64,000 bases of DNA from Xanthomarina arctica (GTDB lineage: Bacteria; Bacteroidota; Bacteroidia; Flavobacteriales; Flavobacteriaceae): the NCBI RefSeq assembly GCF_014638915.1, contig NZ_BMFQ01000002.1, positions 1,029,367-1,093,366 of the forward strand. The letters run 5' to 3'. Positions within the stretch are counted from its first letter, which is position 1; the number at the start of each line of letters is the position of its first letter. Below the pieces are notes generated by a model, which had not been told where the DNA came from, ran no database searches, and saw nothing but the letters and a program-made list of their open reading frames with translations. Position numbers and translations under genes: made by a program. Positions 7,779 through 16,689 of the stretch are shown piece after piece.

Positions 7779-9467
7779 ATGAGATTTTTATTACCCCTTT
7801 TCATTTTTGTTGGTGCCATAGGTTATGCACAAGATTATTATCCAAAAGATTACTTTGGTAGTCCTTTGGATGTTACTCTTGTTTTGTCTGGTTCTTTTGC
7901 AGAGTTGCGTTCCAACCATTTTCATTCTGGATTAGACATCAAAACAGAACAACGTGAAGGTTTAAAGGTTTATGCTGTAGCTAGTGGTTATGTAAGTCGT
8001 ATTAAAATCTCTACGTTTGGCTATGGAAAAGCACTATATATCACGCATCCAAATGGTTACACAACCGTTTATGCGCATTTGCAGAAATTCTCGCCAGAAA
8101 TAGAAACTTATATTAAAAAAATACAATACGAAAAAGAATCTTTTGAAGTTGAAGTTTTTCCTAAAACCGAAGACCTAATTGTTGAAAAAGGTGAATTTGT
8201 TGCTTTAAGTGGAAATACTGGTGGATCTGGTGGTCCTCATCTTCATTTTGAAATTAGAGACAATAACGAAAGACCTATAAATCCGTTGCTTTTTGGAATT
8301 GATATAAAAGATACCACCTTACCAGTTATAAAGGAGATTTACGCATATCCTTTAGGTAGGGATTCCTATGTAAATAAATCGAACGAAAAACAAAAACTAA
8401 GGTTAATCTCACTTCCAAATGGCGATTATACAGTTGAAAACATTCAGGCTTTTGGACAAATTGGTTTTGCCATAGAATCTACAGACAGACAGGATTTAGC
8501 ATACAACAACAACGGCGTTTACAACATTCAAACTTTTTTTAATGGTAATAAAAAAATTGAAATTGATTTTAGCCGTTTTTCATTTGATGAGACAAGACAT
8601 CTTAATCGATTTATAGATTATGGCCATTTTCAAACTAAAAAAGAAAGACTCCAAAAGCTATTTATTGAAAAAGATAATCCTTTAAGTTTATTTCAAGAAT
8701 CGGATAACAATGGGTTTATAAAGGTGGAAGACAGCACGGCTTCAGTTTTTAAAGTCGCTGTAAAAGATTTTAAAAACAACACGGCTTGGTTAACCATAAA
8801 TATTGAAGGTAAAAAAGAGCAAGACATTAAAATTAAAGACTCTTTTGTTTCTTCTTATTATATATATGCAGATAAAACAAACGAACTACTGTACAAAAAT
8901 ATCTCGGTAGAATTCTTTCCAGACACATTTTATGATGATTTTTACATGGATTTTTCTGTTTCTAACGACACTATAAAACTTCATGAAGATACCGTTCCAG
9001 TTAAAAAGAACTTTAAAATAACATACGATATCAGTAATTATTCTGAATCTGATGCAAGTAAACTCTATATTGCAAGACTTGTGGGTTATAAAAAATATCC
9101 TTGGTATTCCAGAACCACCAGAGAGAATAATTTAATTTACAGCATCACTGACGATTTAGGAACTTATGCACTGGTAGCCGATAAAGTAGCCCCAACCATT
9201 AGACCCATTAATTTTAAGGAAGGTCAATGGCTAAGTAAATATCGTTATTTAAAAATAAAAATTGACGATGAAGGTTCTGGTATTTCAAATTATCGAGCAA
9301 CTATTAATGGAAAATGGATTTTAATGGACTACGATTATAAAACTAAAACGCTTGAGTACGATTTTAACGACGAACTAATAACAGAAACAAAAAATAATTT
9401 AAAAGTAATTGTTACTGATAATGTTGGAAATAATTCTACTTTTGAAACTACTTTTTATAGAAAATAA
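7779..9467 (+). CDS. M23 family metallopeptidase, exported
   Basis: This 562-residue exported protein has a signal peptide (1-17, ending GYAQ). The N-terminal LytM/M23 domain (about 30-165) has zinc ligands His49 and Asp53 (HFHSGLDI) and His156 (GPHLHFEI), with the catalytic His100 (VYAHL) also present. This domain order, with the peptidase first and about 390 residues of beta-rich sequence after it, is usual for Bacteroidota peptidoglycan endopeptidases of this group. It probably cuts cross-links in the periplasm during growth. It is followed after 12 bases by a TonB-dependent receptor gene and probably co-transcribed with it. Confidence 0.85.
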   Translation: MRFLLPLFIFVGAIGYAQDYYPKDYFGSPLDVTLVLSGSFAELRSNHFHSGLDIKTEQREGLKVYAVASGYVSRIKISTFGYGKALYITHPNGYTTVYAHLQKFSPEIETYIKKIQYEKESFEVEVFPKTEDLIVEKGEFVALSGNTGGSGGPHLHFEIRDNNERPINPLLFGIDIKDTTLPVIKEIYAYPLGRDSYVNKSNEKQKLRLISLPNGDYTVENIQAFGQIGFAIESTDRQDLAYNNNGVYNIQTFFNGNKKIEIDFSRFSFDETRHLNRFIDYGHFQTKKERLQKLFIEKDNPLSLFQESDNNGFIKVEDSTASVFKVAVKDFKNNTAWLTINIEGKKEQDIKIKDSFVSSYYIYADKTNELLYKNISVEFFPDTFYDDFYMDFSVSNDTIKLHEDTVPVKKNFKITYDISNYSESDASKLYIARLVGYKKYPWYSRTTRENNLIYSITDDLGTYALVADKVAPTIRPINFKEGQWLSKYRYLKIKIDDEGSGISNYRATINGKWILMDYDYKTKTLEYDFNDELITETKNNLKVIVTDNVGNNSTFETTFYRK

Positions 9468-9479
9468 ATAATTGACCTT

Positions 9480-11939
9480 TTGAAAATAAAAATTTATCTT
9501 TTTAGTTTTTTTCTTTTTTCGATGTCCTTCTTGGGTTTTTCGCAATCAGGAACACTTAAAGGTGTTATTTTAGACGACACCAAAACTCCAATTCCAAATG
9601 TTAATATTAAAGCTGGAGAAAATGGTACAGCCACAAACGAAAATGGTTTTTTCATTATAAAGATTCCTGCAGATCAAGAAGTAGTCGTAAGTTTTACACA
9701 TCTTGCTTACAAAAGTATTACTGCAACCTTTAATTTAAAAAATGGTGAGGAATACGAGTTTCATCCTATTATGAATGAGTCTGTAGAACAAATTTCGACA
9801 GTTGTTATTAATAGCAAGGAAAGAGATGATGTTGAAGGTATTATTTCTTTAAACCCTGAAACAATCAGACTGATACCAGGTGCAAACAATGGAATAGAAA
9901 ACCTTTTAAAAACCCTTCCTGGGGTGAGTGGAAATAACGAATTGAGCACACAATACTCAGTTAGAGGAGGTAATTACGATGAAAACCTAGTATATGTCAA
10001 TGGCATAGAAATTTATAGACCTTTTTTAATTCGTTCTGGACAACAGGAAGGATTAAGTTTTGTAAATCCAGATTTAGTTCAAAATGTTGATTTTTCAGCT
10101 GGTGGATTTCAAGCGAAATATGGCGATAAGTTAGCTTCCGTTTTAGATATAACTTACAGAAAACCTTACCAGTTTGGAGCAAGCTTGGAATTAAGTCTTC
10201 TTGGTGGAAGTCTTGCTGTGGAAGCTATAAGTAAAGATTCTAAACTTTCAGGAATTTTAGGTATTCGTTACAGAGACAACAGTTTGTTTGTAAATGCTAA
10301 GGAAACTGAAAGTAATTACGAACCGTCCTATGCTGATGTTCAAACACAAATTAATTATAGTTTTTCCGATAAATTAATAGTCAGCTTTTTAGGAAACGCG
10401 TCCATTAATAAATACAATTACGAACCGCAAACCAGACAAACTAATTTTGGAACTTTAGAAAATCCTTTAGCCTTATTAGTTTTTTATGAAGGTCAAGAAA
10501 AAGACAAATACGAAACCCTATTTGGTGCCATAAAAGCAAGTTATTTATTAAATGATGACTTAACACTTAACTTTGTTGTTTCTACATATCACACAACTGA
10601 AGAGGAGTATTTCGATATTTTAGCACAATACAGATTAGGTGAGGTCAATTCTAATATTGGAAGTGAAGAATTGGGCGAAGTAGAATTCAGCGAAGGCATT
10701 GGAGGTCAATTAAATCATGGTAGAAACGATTTAGACGCCCTAATTACAAACGTTGAACAAAGTGGAAAATATACGGTTGAAAACAACGATTTTGAGTGGT
10801 CTATAAAATATACAAACGAGAACATTAGAGATCGATTGATCGAATGGGAAATGATAGATTCGGCAGGATTTACAGTAAATCCACCTTATAGTGATAACTT
10901 TAACAACCAGCCTTACTCACCATACGAAGGGCCTTTAGTGGCCTTCGAAAATGTGAGTGCTAAAAACGAAACTACTATTCAACGCTATCAGGCTTATTTA
11001 CAGTGGAGTAAAAGAACTACCATTGGCGATAATGAGGTTTGGTTTAATGTGGGAGCTAGATCTCACACCTGGACGGTAAGTGGAGAAGGTATCGAAACAA
11101 CAACACAAACTGTTGTTAGCCCGAGAGCACAATTTGCTATCAAACCAAACTGGAAAAAAGACATGTTGTTTAGAATTGGTGGAGGTATGTATTATCAACC
11201 ACCATTTTATAGAGAATTACGAGATTCTTCAGGAACAATAAATCCAGATGTTAAAGCACAAAAATCTTTTCAGGTGGTTATTGGAAACGATTACAGTTTT
11301 AAAATGTGGGATAGGCCTTTTAAATTAACCACAGAGGCTTATTACAAAAATATGACAGACGTCAATCCATATACCTTAGAGAATGTACGTATTCGATATG
11401 CTGCAGACAATAATGCAACAGCTTATGCCTATGGTTTGGATCTAAGATTAAATGGTGAATTTGTTCCTGGAACAGAATCTTGGTTTAGTTTTGGTTATCT
11501 AAAAACAGAAGAAAACATTGACAATAAGGGTTATATTGCTAGACCAACAGACCAACGTTTAAAATTTGCCGCTCTTTTTCAGGATTATGTTCCTAGTTTA
11601 CCAAAAATGAAAATGTATTTAAACTTGGTTTATAATACAGGGCTTCCAGGTGGTTCTCCTAGTTATGCAGATCCTTATGTTTACCAAAACCGTTTGCCAG
11701 ATTACAAGCGTGCAGATGTAGGTTTACAATATGTTATTGTAGATTATAATGAAACCCACAACGGTTGGAGAAAACCTTTTAAATATTTAACTGTTGGCTT
11801 TGAAATTTTTAACGTTTTTGATACTCAAAACTCCATAACAAATACATGGGTTAGAGATGTATATAGTAAACGACAGTACGCTATTCCTAACTATTTGTCA
11901 CCAAGAGTCTTTAATATTAAAACCTCTATGAAGTTTTAA
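9480..11939 (+). CDS. TonB-dependent receptor with carboxypeptidase-regulatory-like domain
   Basis: This 819-residue outer-membrane receptor has a TTG start with a convincing signal peptide directly after it (residues 1-21, ending GFSQ). A CarboxypepD_reg-like domain spans about 24-105, a plug domain with TLPGVSGNNE and YSVRGGNYDENLVYVNG about 125-235, and the rest is a 22-strand barrel ending in IKTSMKF. No SusD partner is adjacent, so it is not a polysaccharide utilisation pair. The substrate cannot be told. It starts 12 bases after the M23 peptidase stop, so the two probably form one operon. Confidence 0.88.
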   Translation: MKIKIYLFSFFLFSMSFLGFSQSGTLKGVILDDTKTPIPNVNIKAGENGTATNENGFFIIKIPADQEVVVSFTHLAYKSITATFNLKNGEEYEFHPIMNESVEQISTVVINSKERDDVEGIISLNPETIRLIPGANNGIENLLKTLPGVSGNNELSTQYSVRGGNYDENLVYVNGIEIYRPFLIRSGQQEGLSFVNPDLVQNVDFSAGGFQAKYGDKLASVLDITYRKPYQFGASLELSLLGGSLAVEAISKDSKLSGILGIRYRDNSLFVNAKETESNYEPSYADVQTQINYSFSDKLIVSFLGNASINKYNYEPQTRQTNFGTLENPLALLVFYEGQEKDKYETLFGAIKASYLLNDDLTLNFVVSTYHTTEEEYFDILAQYRLGEVNSNIGSEELGEVEFSEGIGGQLNHGRNDLDALITNVEQSGKYTVENNDFEWSIKYTNENIRDRLIEWEMIDSAGFTVNPPYSDNFNNQPYSPYEGPLVAFENVSAKNETTIQRYQAYLQWSKRTTIGDNEVWFNVGARSHTWTVSGEGIETTTQTVVSPRAQFAIKPNWKKDMLFRIGGGMYYQPPFYRELRDSSGTINPDVKAQKSFQVVIGNDYSFKMWDRPFKLTTEAYYKNMTDVNPYTLENVRIRYAADNNATAYAYGLDLRLNGEFVPGTESWFSFGYLKTEENIDNKGYIARPTDQRLKFAALFQDYVPSLPKMKMYLNLVYNTGLPGGSPSYADPYVYQNRLPDYKRADVGLQYVIVDYNETHNGWRKPFKYLTVGFEIFNVFDTQNSITNTWVRDVYSKRQYAIPNYLSPRVFNIKTSMKF

Positions 11940-12113
11940 TATTTTAACAGTCTTTTTTTAAATTATGTTAAATAACATTTATACATTTGTACCCTAGTTG
12001 TATCAATATTCAATCTTTAAAAAGAAATAATTTACAGAATAAACAGATAATTGCTGTTATACTTTTTAATAATCAAAGTAGAAGTATAAAAACTAATAAC
12101 AATAGAAACAAAG
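11940..12113 (+). promoter_or_regulatory. leader of the 12114 gene with a -7-like box
   Basis: TACATTTG at 11982-11989 is a full match to the Bacteroidota -7 box, but no TTG or TTTG lies at the proper distance upstream, so the promoter is only half supported. The region has no other clear structure. Confidence 0.3.
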
Positions 12114-12488
12114 GTGAAACAAGGTTTTAGAAATATAATAGCTTTATGCTTACTAGTTGCTTATTCTTTAAGCATTAGTCTTTCTATTCAAAATCTCATA
12201 GTAGATACTGTTTTTGATAACGGTTCTCATCATGATGTTTCTATTAATCTATCCGATTCAAAGACGCCAGAATTATCGCTATTTCCAGATTTAGAACCTC
12301 TTGGAAATGTTTTAAATGAAACTGTTTTAACTTTTCAAAATGGCGAAGTAAAGGTTGCTTTCCAGTTTTTAAAACAAGCAGACCAACTTTTAGTCGTAAA
12401 AGACAATCAATATCTTTACAAAAGTAAAAACATCCATCCTGGATTAGATATTGAAACCTTACTCTATCCATTCCACACCTTTTCATAA
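12114..12488 (+). CDS. hypothetical secreted small protein
   Basis: The protein has 124 residues from a GTG start chosen because it places a signal-peptide-like helix first (KQGFRNIIALCLLVAYSLSISL). No lipobox Cys is present. The remainder is polar with an Asp-rich stretch (about 38-62) and ends GLDIETLLYPFHTFS. I recognise no family. It stands alone with about 175 bases upstream and 118 downstream, where the 12607 gene begins in the same direction. It might be exported to the periplasm or stay anchored by an uncut helix. Confidence 0.55.
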   Translation: MKQGFRNIIALCLLVAYSLSISLSIQNLIVDTVFDNGSHHDVSINLSDSKTPELSLFPDLEPLGNVLNETVLTFQNGEVKVAFQFLKQADQLLVVKDNQYLYKSKNIHPGLDIETLLYPFHTFS

Positions 12489-12606
12489 TATTTTATTTTT
12501 TATTTATAGGACTCATTTTCTAGATACATCTAGAGAACTTAATAGTACTTATTCATTTATGATTGGCTTGTTGCCATTCATATTAACTTATAAAAAATAA
12601 AAAATC

Positions 12607-13110
12607 ATGGAAATACATAGCACATACATTGGAATTATCATTGCACTAATTATATTATTACCTCTTATTTTGATACAATCAACTCAAAAAAGACAAAAGA
12701 GAAGAGTAAAAAAAGATTTTATAGATGAAGCTTTAAAAAATAATTTAAAAGTTACAGAACCAGATTTTTGGGGAACTTACTATACCATTGCCATGGACGA
12801 AGCTGCAAACAAATTAATTTATTCTAAAATTATTGATGCAGAACATAACGTAACGGTTATAGATCTTAATCAAATTGATTCTTGCGAAATAGTAAAAACG
12901 CAAAGAAACTTCAAAAATAAAACAACTAATAAAATTGAAACGGACAGAATAGACTTGGTTGTAGGTTACAAAACTTCAGGAAAATCCAAAGATATCTTAG
13001 AGTTTTATAATGTCGATGTTAATTTTGAAATGAGTAATGAAATGGCATTATTAGAAAAATGGCAAACTAAAATTAAAAGTCGCATATTCAAAAAAGCATT
13101 AGCTGCATAA
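12607..13110 (+). CDS. hypothetical membrane-anchored protein
   Basis: The protein has 167 residues with one N-terminal membrane helix (about 8-27, IGIIIALIILLPLILI), then a very basic stretch (QKRQKRRVKKDF) that predicts the C-terminal part in the cytoplasm. The soluble part looks like a small alpha/beta domain with a beta-rich middle. It resembles conserved flavobacterial hypotheticals, but no function is known to me. A strong terminator follows at 13136-13160. Confidence 0.65.
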   Translation: MEIHSTYIGIIIALIILLPLILIQSTQKRQKRRVKKDFIDEALKNNLKVTEPDFWGTYYTIAMDEAANKLIYSKIIDAEHNVTVIDLNQIDSCEIVKTQRNFKNKTTNKIETDRIDLVVGYKTSGKSKDILEFYNVDVNFEMSNEMALLEKWQTKIKSRIFKKALAA

Positions 13111-13130
13111 GTGTTAGTTGGCTAATAATA

Positions 13131-13167
13131 AAAAACCTTCAGATAAGTTATTTCTGAAGGTTTTTTT
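13131..13167 (+). terminator. terminator after the 12607-13110 gene
   Basis: An 8-bp stem CCTTCAGA/TCTGAAGG (13136-13143, 13153-13160) with a 9-base loop is followed by T7 and preceded by an A-run. Confidence 0.8.
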
Positions 13168-13199
13168 AATTTAAAATATGACAATTTCTTTACTCTATT

Positions 13200-13248
13200 T
13201 TCTCTACTCTTTTCTCTATGTTCTCTACTCTTTTCTCTATGTTCTATG
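13200..13248. repeat. pyrimidine-rich 21-bp tandem repeat
   Basis: Two exact copies of a 21-base unit beginning TTCTCTACTC and ending TCTATG lie at 13200-13220 and 13221-13241, followed by a shortened third copy. The array ends about ten bases from the stop of the cysteine desulfurase gene. Confidence 0.85.
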
Positions 13249-13258
13249 TTCTAATTTT

Positions 13259-14407
13259 TTACTTTTCAACAAACTCTTTCAAGACAGAAATGGCGTAATC
13301 TATTTCCTCTTTGGTGTTGTATTTACAAAATGAGAACCGAACAGAAGGTTTTTGTTTATCTTCTTCACATAAAATTTGTTCTAAAACATGAGACCCTTTC
13401 CCACTACCACTTTGGCAAGCACTTCCTTTAGAACAAGCAATGCCTTTTAAGTCTAGTTGAAATTGAAGCGTCAAAGCCTTTTCAGCAGACATTGGCAAAC
13501 AGATATTTAATAAAGTATAGGTGCTTTTTGAGTTGTCTGAGCAATTTCCATTAAATTTTATTTCTGGAATGGCTTTTTTAATTTCAGTTTTAAAGTAATC
13601 CTTTATTTCTTCAACATAGCTACGTTCTTCCTCTAGATTTTGATAAGCTAAAACAAAAGCTGTTTCCAAACCTTTAATATTATGAACAGATTCGGTTCCT
13701 GCTCTAAAACCTCGTTCTTGAGAACCTCCAGATATAAATGGTTTTAAAGAGTTGTTTTTTCTAATAAAAGCAAATCCAATACCTTTAGGTCCATGAAATT
13801 TATGTGCTGCCGCCGTCATAAAATCAATGGGGGTTTCTTGAACATCCCATTTAAAATGACCGATAGATTGAACAGTATCACTATGGAATAACGCATTATT
13901 AGTTTTACAAAGTAAGGACACCTTAGCAATATCTAGGATATTCCCAACTTCGTTATTAACATGCATCAAACTCACCAGTTTTCTTTCGTTATTTGCCTTT
14001 AACAAGCGCTCTAAATCTTGATAATCTGGCGTACCACATTCTTGTAGCTTCACATATTCTATAACAACATCATATTCATTACGCAATTCTTCAACAGTAT
14101 GTAAAACGGCATGGTGCTCTATTGGAGACGTTATAATAGTCGTTACATTAGCATCTCTAACTGCACAACGTAAAATCATATTATCGGCTTCAGTACCTCC
14201 AGAAGTAAAAATAATTTCCTGTGGTGATGCATTAAGCTCTTTTGCTATGGCCTTTCTTGTTGTTTCAATTATCGATTTTGAAGCTCTTCCAAAAGCATGT
14301 GTCGAAGATGGATTTCCATATTGATTTTCTAAAACATCTTGCATGACGCTTATTACTTCACTTCGTACTCTTGTAGTTGCGGCACTATCAAAATAAACAG
14401 ATTTCAT
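13259..14407 (-). CDS. cysteine desulfurase (NifS/IscS-like)
   Basis: This PLP enzyme removes sulfur from L-cysteine and passes it, as a persulfide, to iron-sulfur cluster or tRNA thiolation pathways. The protein has 382 residues. The PLP lysine is Lys203 (AAAHKFHGPKG), the cofactor-binding block is TSGGTEADN, and the sulfur-carrying Cys331 sits in the loop GSACQSGSG. That loop is of the long mobile class I type. There is no iscU or suf gene beside it, so this may be an auxiliary desulfurase rather than the main iron-sulfur one. The start at 14407 gives a normal N terminus (KSVYFDSAATT). Confidence 0.88.
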   Translation of the reverse strand: MKSVYFDSAATTRVRSEVISVMQDVLENQYGNPSSTHAFGRASKSIIETTRKAIAKELNASPQEIIFTSGGTEADNMILRCAVRDANVTTIITSPIEHHAVLHTVEELRNEYDVVIEYVKLQECGTPDYQDLERLLKANNERKLVSLMHVNNEVGNILDIAKVSLLCKTNNALFHSDTVQSIGHFKWDVQETPIDFMTAAAHKFHGPKGIGFAFIRKNNSLKPFISGGSQERGFRAGTESVHNIKGLETAFVLAYQNLEEERSYVEEIKDYFKTEIKKAIPEIKFNGNCSDNSKSTYTLLNICLPMSAEKALTLQFQLDLKGIACSKGSACQSGSGKGSHVLEQILCEEDKQKPSVRFSFCKYNTKEEIDYAISVLKEFVEK

Positions 14408-14579
14408 ATGTTTGTGTTTATTGTTATTATTTGATTTTCAGTATCATTTAAAGAATCATTTCTTTTGGAAATTAAACCGTTCATTAAAAAATGTTTCATG
14501 AACGCTTTATTACATGAATAAAAAATCAGGATTAATAGAGCAAAAATAGGGCATTTATAATTATTTGCAAGAAGGCACG

Positions 14580-14608
14580 TTGTATATTTACCAAATCTTT
14601 TATTTTTG
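14580..14608 (+). promoter_or_regulatory. promoter of the calcium-repeat lipoprotein gene
   Basis: TTG (14580-14582) and TATTTTTG (14601-14608) are 18 bases apart. The promoter lies upstream of the ATG at 14619 but inside any longer reading frame starting at 14565, which supports the later start. Confidence 0.55.
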
Positions 14609-14618
14609 TTCAAAATCT

Positions 14619-15572
14619 ATGAATGTCATGCGAAAATTAGTAACCTTATTATCAATTTTATTTTTTGTTTCTTCTTGCGACGATGGAGATGTTTTTATAG
14701 TTCAACTAGATTTTGACGATACTTTTGAAGCTTGTGGTGAACTGGTTTTTTATAATATTAAAGAATCCCCGTTCGAATCTATCTCATTGCAAATTAGTTC
14801 ACCAGTTACTACGTTAGATGATATTTTTGAAGTAGTATATATTAATACAGATTCTTTATTGGTAAAACTTGCAAACGATACGCATGAAGGAACCATTAAT
14901 GGGACAACCAATTTACTGAATTATAGAAGTTATAATTCTAGTAGTACAGATTTGTTTTGTAATGATGTACCACCTTCTAGTTTAGACATTACTGAAGATT
15001 TATCTAGTTGTTGCGGAACCTATACAATTTCTACAGACTATTATGAAGATGATAATGATGGAATTCCGGCTGAAATGGAAGATATAAATGGTAATGGAAA
15101 TTTGTATGACGATGATACAGATGGTGATGGTATTCCAAACTTTTTAGATGCAGATGATGATGGAGACAATGTGCTTACGTCAACAGAACTTGCTGAGGAT
15201 GACAATGCAGATGGAGATGATGATCCACTAACAAATCCGCAAGATACAGACGGTGATGGTATTCCTAATTATTTAGATCCAGACGATGATGGCGATGGGG
15301 TTCTTACAATCGATGAAGAAAATAACAGCCAGGATCTGAATCCTTCTAACGATTATACAAATCCTAATATTATAGCCGATTATTTAAATCCCTTGGTTGA
15401 TACAATCGTAACTGCTACGGCTTATAGACCAAGTAGTATTCAACAATTTTACGAAGTATCTCTTATAGTGAACGACATATCGTTTCCAACACTAAATCAA
15501 GAAGACTTCGATTTTGGATATTTAGTAAATTCAAGAACTACGAGCACAAGAATTGTAACTCCAGAGTTTTAG
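14619..15572 (+). CDS. lipoprotein with thrombospondin type 3-like calcium repeats
   Basis: From the ATG at 14619 the product has 317 residues: a lipoprotein signal (MNVMRKLVTLLSILFFVSSC) with the lipobox Cys at residue 20, a beta-rich N-terminal part, then Asp-rich repeats of the form DTDGDGIPNxxDxDDDGD (twice) within about residues 145-245. These resemble thrombospondin type 3 repeats, which bind calcium. The protein is probably exposed at the cell envelope. Its TAG stop overlaps the stop of the convergent Smr gene by four bases (15569-15572). An alternative ATG lies at 14628. The function is unknown. Confidence 0.75.
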   Translation: MNVMRKLVTLLSILFFVSSCDDGDVFIVQLDFDDTFEACGELVFYNIKESPFESISLQISSPVTTLDDIFEVVYINTDSLLVKLANDTHEGTINGTTNLLNYRSYNSSSTDLFCNDVPPSSLDITEDLSSCCGTYTISTDYYEDDNDGIPAEMEDINGNGNLYDDDTDGDGIPNFLDADDDGDNVLTSTELAEDDNADGDDDPLTNPQDTDGDGIPNYLDPDDDGDGVLTIDEENNSQDLNPSNDYTNPNIIADYLNPLVDTIVTATAYRPSSIQQFYEVSLIVNDISFPTLNQEDFDFGYLVNSRTTSTRIVTPEF

Positions 15573-16129
15573 TCTGCAGAAACATTTTGAAAAATATAGA
15601 CTTCCGTAGCTCCTAACCCATATTTTTGGTAATTGGCTTCATAAAATTTAAGATTGCCATATCTACCAAACAGATATTCCAGTTCTATTTTTAAAACGCC
15701 TTCTCCTACTCCATGGATAAAAACTACTTTTTGAATCCGGTTTCTAATGGCGAATTCCAATTTTTTTCTGGCTGTATCTAACTGTAAAGTCAGCATGTCG
15801 TGATTACTCATTCGGCTAGATTTATCTGTTAATTGATGAATGTGTAAATCTACTTCCATGGTAGGTTCGAAACGCTCCTTAGGCTTTTTTGTAATGGTTT
15901 TTCTTTTAACCGTTTCTTTCTCGTTAATCACATCGCTTAAAGACACATCTAAAAATGAATTTCTCTTTAATTGAGATTCGTTTTTAATAAGAACCAGTTC
16001 TTTTTTGCTAAAATCCATTTCAAAACCATTCTCATCCTCCATGGTAATGGTATCTCCAAGAATTTTTACCACTAATCCGGTTAGATCTTCATCCAGAACA
16101 GACACTTTATCTCCTATCTTAAACATCAT
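15569..16129 (-). CDS. Smr-domain protein with DUF2027-type N terminus
   Basis: Start taken at the ATG at 16129 (MMFKIGDKVSVLDED), since a longer frame to 16207 would lie within the upstream gene; an ATG six bases earlier is also possible. The N-terminal part is an SH3-like small beta domain (about 1-60). The C-terminal Smr domain (about 105-185) contains VDLHIHQLTD and the motif HGVGEGVLKIEL, matching DLH and HGxGxGxL of the MutS2/Smr nuclease fold. Smr domains act on branched DNA or on RNA in stalled-ribosome rescue. The role of this stand-alone form is not settled. Its start overlaps the end of the 70-residue membrane protein gene, which implies coupled translation. Confidence 0.8.
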   Translation of the reverse strand: MMFKIGDKVSVLDEDLTGLVVKILGDTITMEDENGFEMDFSKKELVLIKNESQLKRNSFLDVSLSDVINEKETVKRKTITKKPKERFEPTMEVDLHIHQLTDKSSRMSNHDMLTLQLDTARKKLEFAIRNRIQKVVFIHGVGEGVLKIELEYLFGRYGNLKFYEANYQKYGLGATEVYIFQNVSAD

Positions 16130-16331
16130 GCTCATTTTCCTTAATTTCATTATCTTTTTCTGGATATTTCTTACTTGGAATCGTGCTTGAGATTCTATAT
16201 AATCCAACCATTAAAATAATGATCCCCAGAATCAAGATAACCACATTTTGTTTTTCTTCTGCTTGCGCATAAATGGCAACTATAGAGCCAATGATTATTA
16301 GTAAATAATTTAAGTATTTTGAAAGATTCAT
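16119..16331 (-). CDS. small two-helix membrane protein
   Basis: The protein has 70 residues with two predicted membrane helices (about 6-23 and 28-47) and a charged cytoplasmic tail (YPEKDNEIKENEHDV). It lies directly before, and overlaps by about 11 bases, the start of the Smr gene, so the two are translated together. Similar short proteins precede this gene in relatives as far as I recall. No function is known. Confidence 0.65.
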   Translation of the reverse strand: MNLSKYLNYLLIIIGSIVAIYAQAEEKQNVVILILGIIILMVGLYRISSTIPSKKYPEKDNEIKENEHDV

Positions 16332-16689
16332 ATTTATTATATTGACCTATAGATGATTAACAAATTTTATGTAATTTTGATTTAAATTTACAGAAATTTA
16401 ATTAGATTAATATTTCCTTCTCTAATTAAAATAAAAAAAAGAAAACTTAAACCAAAAGTATTTACAAAAAACCTACAAGTAAATCTAAGAAGTTTTGTTT
16501 TTTTAGATTGTTTTTCATCACACACCGTTTGCATTGACATTCTAGGTATCACAATAAATCTTTTAGTTATAAAATTCCAATTGATAATTCATTAAACAAA
16601 AAAACTACATCATTTAAATATCAATCAAAGAAAAAATAATTGATTACCTTTATTATACTACTTTTTTAAAAAGCTAATACATTACAATC
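16332..16689. other. 358-base AT-rich spacer without a gene
   Basis: This is the divergent spacer between the small membrane protein and the T9SS cargo gene. I see no ORF, no full promoter match and no strong hairpin. It holds several A and T tracts that could bend the DNA. Confidence 0.5.

Noticed and set aside
9480..11939. Polysaccharide utilisation (SusC/SusD) locus around the TonB-dependent receptor
   Set aside because: No SusD-like gene or glycoside hydrolase is adjacent.
14404..14613. 69-codon frame upstream of the cysteine desulfurase gene, minus strand
   Set aside because: It overlaps the promoter and start of the divergent lipoprotein gene, has no domain, and its composition looks like chance AT-rich sequence.
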